Assembly (NCBI GenBank): GCA_965232895.1
Contig: OZ247430.1
Coordinates: 930,001 to 994,000 of the forward strand
Origin: Bin87 sp965232895
GTDB lineage: Bacteria > Chloroflexota > Dehalococcoidia > Lucifugimonadales > UBA3495
Direction: 5' to 3'
DNA: 64,000 nt
Below are positions 63,327-64,000 of this stretch, piece by piece (within the stretch, counting starts at the first letter, position 1; each line of letters starts with the position of its first letter). The position numbers and the translations under genes were made by a program. The notes below the pieces were generated by a model that was not told the DNA's origin, made no database searches, and saw only the letters and a program-made list of their open reading frames with translations.

Positions 63327-63676
63327 ATAGTGAGTTCGGCCACCGGCGTCAGCTTCTGGTTCACCGGGTCGACGGCCAGGTCGAAGTTCTCCAATGTCGT
63401 GGCCCCCAACAGATAGCGTCCTTCTCGACCGAAAATCACCGGGCACGGCATTACTTCAGCGCTGACCGAAATCATGGCCGCGCCTATATCGTACGTCTCA
63501 GTCCTGCCGTCGGCCATCGTGAAGGTACGCTGCCGAGTCGGTGTGATGCCCAGTCGGTGCAGCAATGACGCCGGCATCATCGAATGGGTAGCCCCAGTGT
63601 CCACCAAAGCGGTTACGGCAACCGGATCATCACCGCCCAGTCCGGCTACTCCAATTTCGATCCGAAAAGTTCCCAT
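63323..63676 (-). CDS. Retropepsin-like aspartyl protease
   Basis: 117 residues. The active-site motif is TALVDTGATHSMMPASLLHR (D-T-G-A near residue 26), followed by the flap-like strand FTMADGRTETYDIG and the second hydrophobic motif RYLLGATTLENFDLAVDP. One motif per chain implies a dimer, as in bacterial retropepsin-like (gag-asp) proteins. No export signal. Its stop overlaps the start of the MmeI-like gene by 3 bases, so the two are translationally coupled. Substrate unknown. Confidence 0.87.
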   Translation of the reverse strand: MGTFRIEIGVAGLGGDDPVAVTALVDTGATHSMMPASLLHRLGITPTRQRTFTMADGRTETYDIGAAMISVSAEVMPCPVIFGREGRYLLGATTLENFDLAVDPVNQKLTPVAELTI

Positions 63677-63751
63677 GGTTCCAGTCCTCTTCTCGCCATC
63701 TTACCATTCGTTCTGCCGACCAGCTTTTCGGCCGGACCTTGCGGACGGCTG

Positions 63752-63757
63752 TATAAT
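63752..63757 (+). promoter_or_regulatory. -10 element before the SDR gene
   Basis: A perfect TATAAT lies 62 bases before the ATG at 63820, at about the distance seen for the Uma2 genes. No clear -35. Confidence 0.4.
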
Positions 63758-63819
63758 CCCCCCATCCCGCCGAACCCGCCCCTTCCGGCGCGTTCGCATC
63801 TCAACGGAGGCTATTCTCT

Positions 63820-64000
63820 ATGGATTTTGGACTTGAAGGCAAACTGGCATTTGTGGGCGGAGCCAGCCGCGGCATCGGCAAGGCAATCGCCCTGGAACTC
63901 GCCCGCGAGGGCGCCGACGTGGTCGTGGCATCACGCTCCATGCCCGACCTCGAGGCGACCGCCGCCGAGATCGTCGAGACCACCGGCCGCCGCGCCATCC
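63820..64000 (+). CDS. Short-chain dehydrogenase/reductase, 3' end beyond window
   Basis: First 60 residues: MDFGLEGKLAFVGGASRGIG followed by KAIALELAREGADVVVASRS. GASRGIGKA is the classical-SDR TGxxxGxG cofactor loop with Gly in place of the usual Thr; Arg after the second strand (SRS) suggests NADP. GGAGG lies 9 bases before the ATG. The catalytic YxxxK lies past the window. Substrate unknown. Confidence 0.88.
   Translation, partial: MDFGLEGKLAFVGGASRGIGKAIALELAREGADVVVASRSMPDLEATAAEIVETTGRRAI

Noticed and set aside
61887..63416. 509-codon plus-strand frame opposite the MmeI-like gene
   Set aside because: Repetitive Val/Gly/Gln-rich shadow of a GC-rich coding strand; no motif.
1..64000. 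CRISPR arrays, rRNA and prophage modules
   Set aside because: No regularly spaced repeats, rRNA stretches or phage structural genes were seen; the repeats found are MITEs, IS ends and tandem duplications.

Overview
GC-rich bacterial chromosome fragment. The gene set (NHL beta-propellers beside VOC enzymes, a two-domain carboxymuconolactone decarboxylase-like protein, a DUF5679-like mini-protein beside a NurA-like start, paired Uma2 nucleases, an imelysin/di-heme oxidoreductase locus, many small-molecule hydrolases) suggests Chloroflexota, perhaps a SAR202/Dehalococcoidia-type lineage. This is inference; there is no rRNA or other phylogenetic marker. No tRNA, rRNA or CRISPR array was recognised.

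0-14.5 kb: scattered catabolic genes, mostly single units separated by hairpins: two VOC proteins, a beta-lactamase-fold hydrolase, two NHL propellers, an MFS carrier, a class III aminotransferase, a small membrane protein abutted by a 117-bp MITE, a secreted S8 protease (frameshifted) behind a leader with an intrinsic terminator, an alpha/beta hydrolase and a CMD-like protein.

14.7-25.5 kb: surface-polysaccharide locus. A 1,734-aa protein joins four glycosyltransferase-like domains with a kinase-like and a methyltransferase domain. It is bracketed by two broken C-terminal copies of the sugar-nucleotide epimerase that stands intact at 23.05 kb, next to UDP-sugar dehydrogenase and a broken UPF0104-type membrane protein.

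26.1-31.4 kb: iron-type locus. Imelysin lipoprotein, di-heme c-type oxidoreductase and a second imelysin are intact and tightly packed; a DtxR-like repressor and an Fe/polyamine-type ABC ATPase next door are broken.

31.4-36.1 kb: accessory island with a 53-aa Cys/His mini-protein, a kinase cut off at the catalytic loop, a toxin-antitoxin-like pair, an HNH-like protein, a GHKL ATPase cut at its C-terminus and small proteins of unknown function.

36.5-46.5 kb: mobile-element zone. Two related IS copies with 13-bp inverted ends, an IS110-type element whose ends are revealed by a 1.1-kb tandem duplication carrying two Uma2 genes, and a MITE family, one copy of which (9-bp target duplication) is itself interrupted by an IS (5-bp target duplication). 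Among these sit a hydrolase, an SDR and an amidase.

46.5-64 kb: MNT-HEPN fusion, gamma-glutamyltranspeptidase, IS256 remnant, SWIM/SNF2 pair whose helicase Walker A is split by an intein with class 3 (WCT) residues, HigBA, an IS sitting between two genes that have both lost their 5' ends, an IS630 remnant, an MmeI-like restriction-modification enzyme overlapping a retropepsin-like gene, and the start of an SDR gene.

Many genes carry single frameshifts, often in G/C runs or short tandem duplications; real decay cannot be separated from sequencing error without reads.
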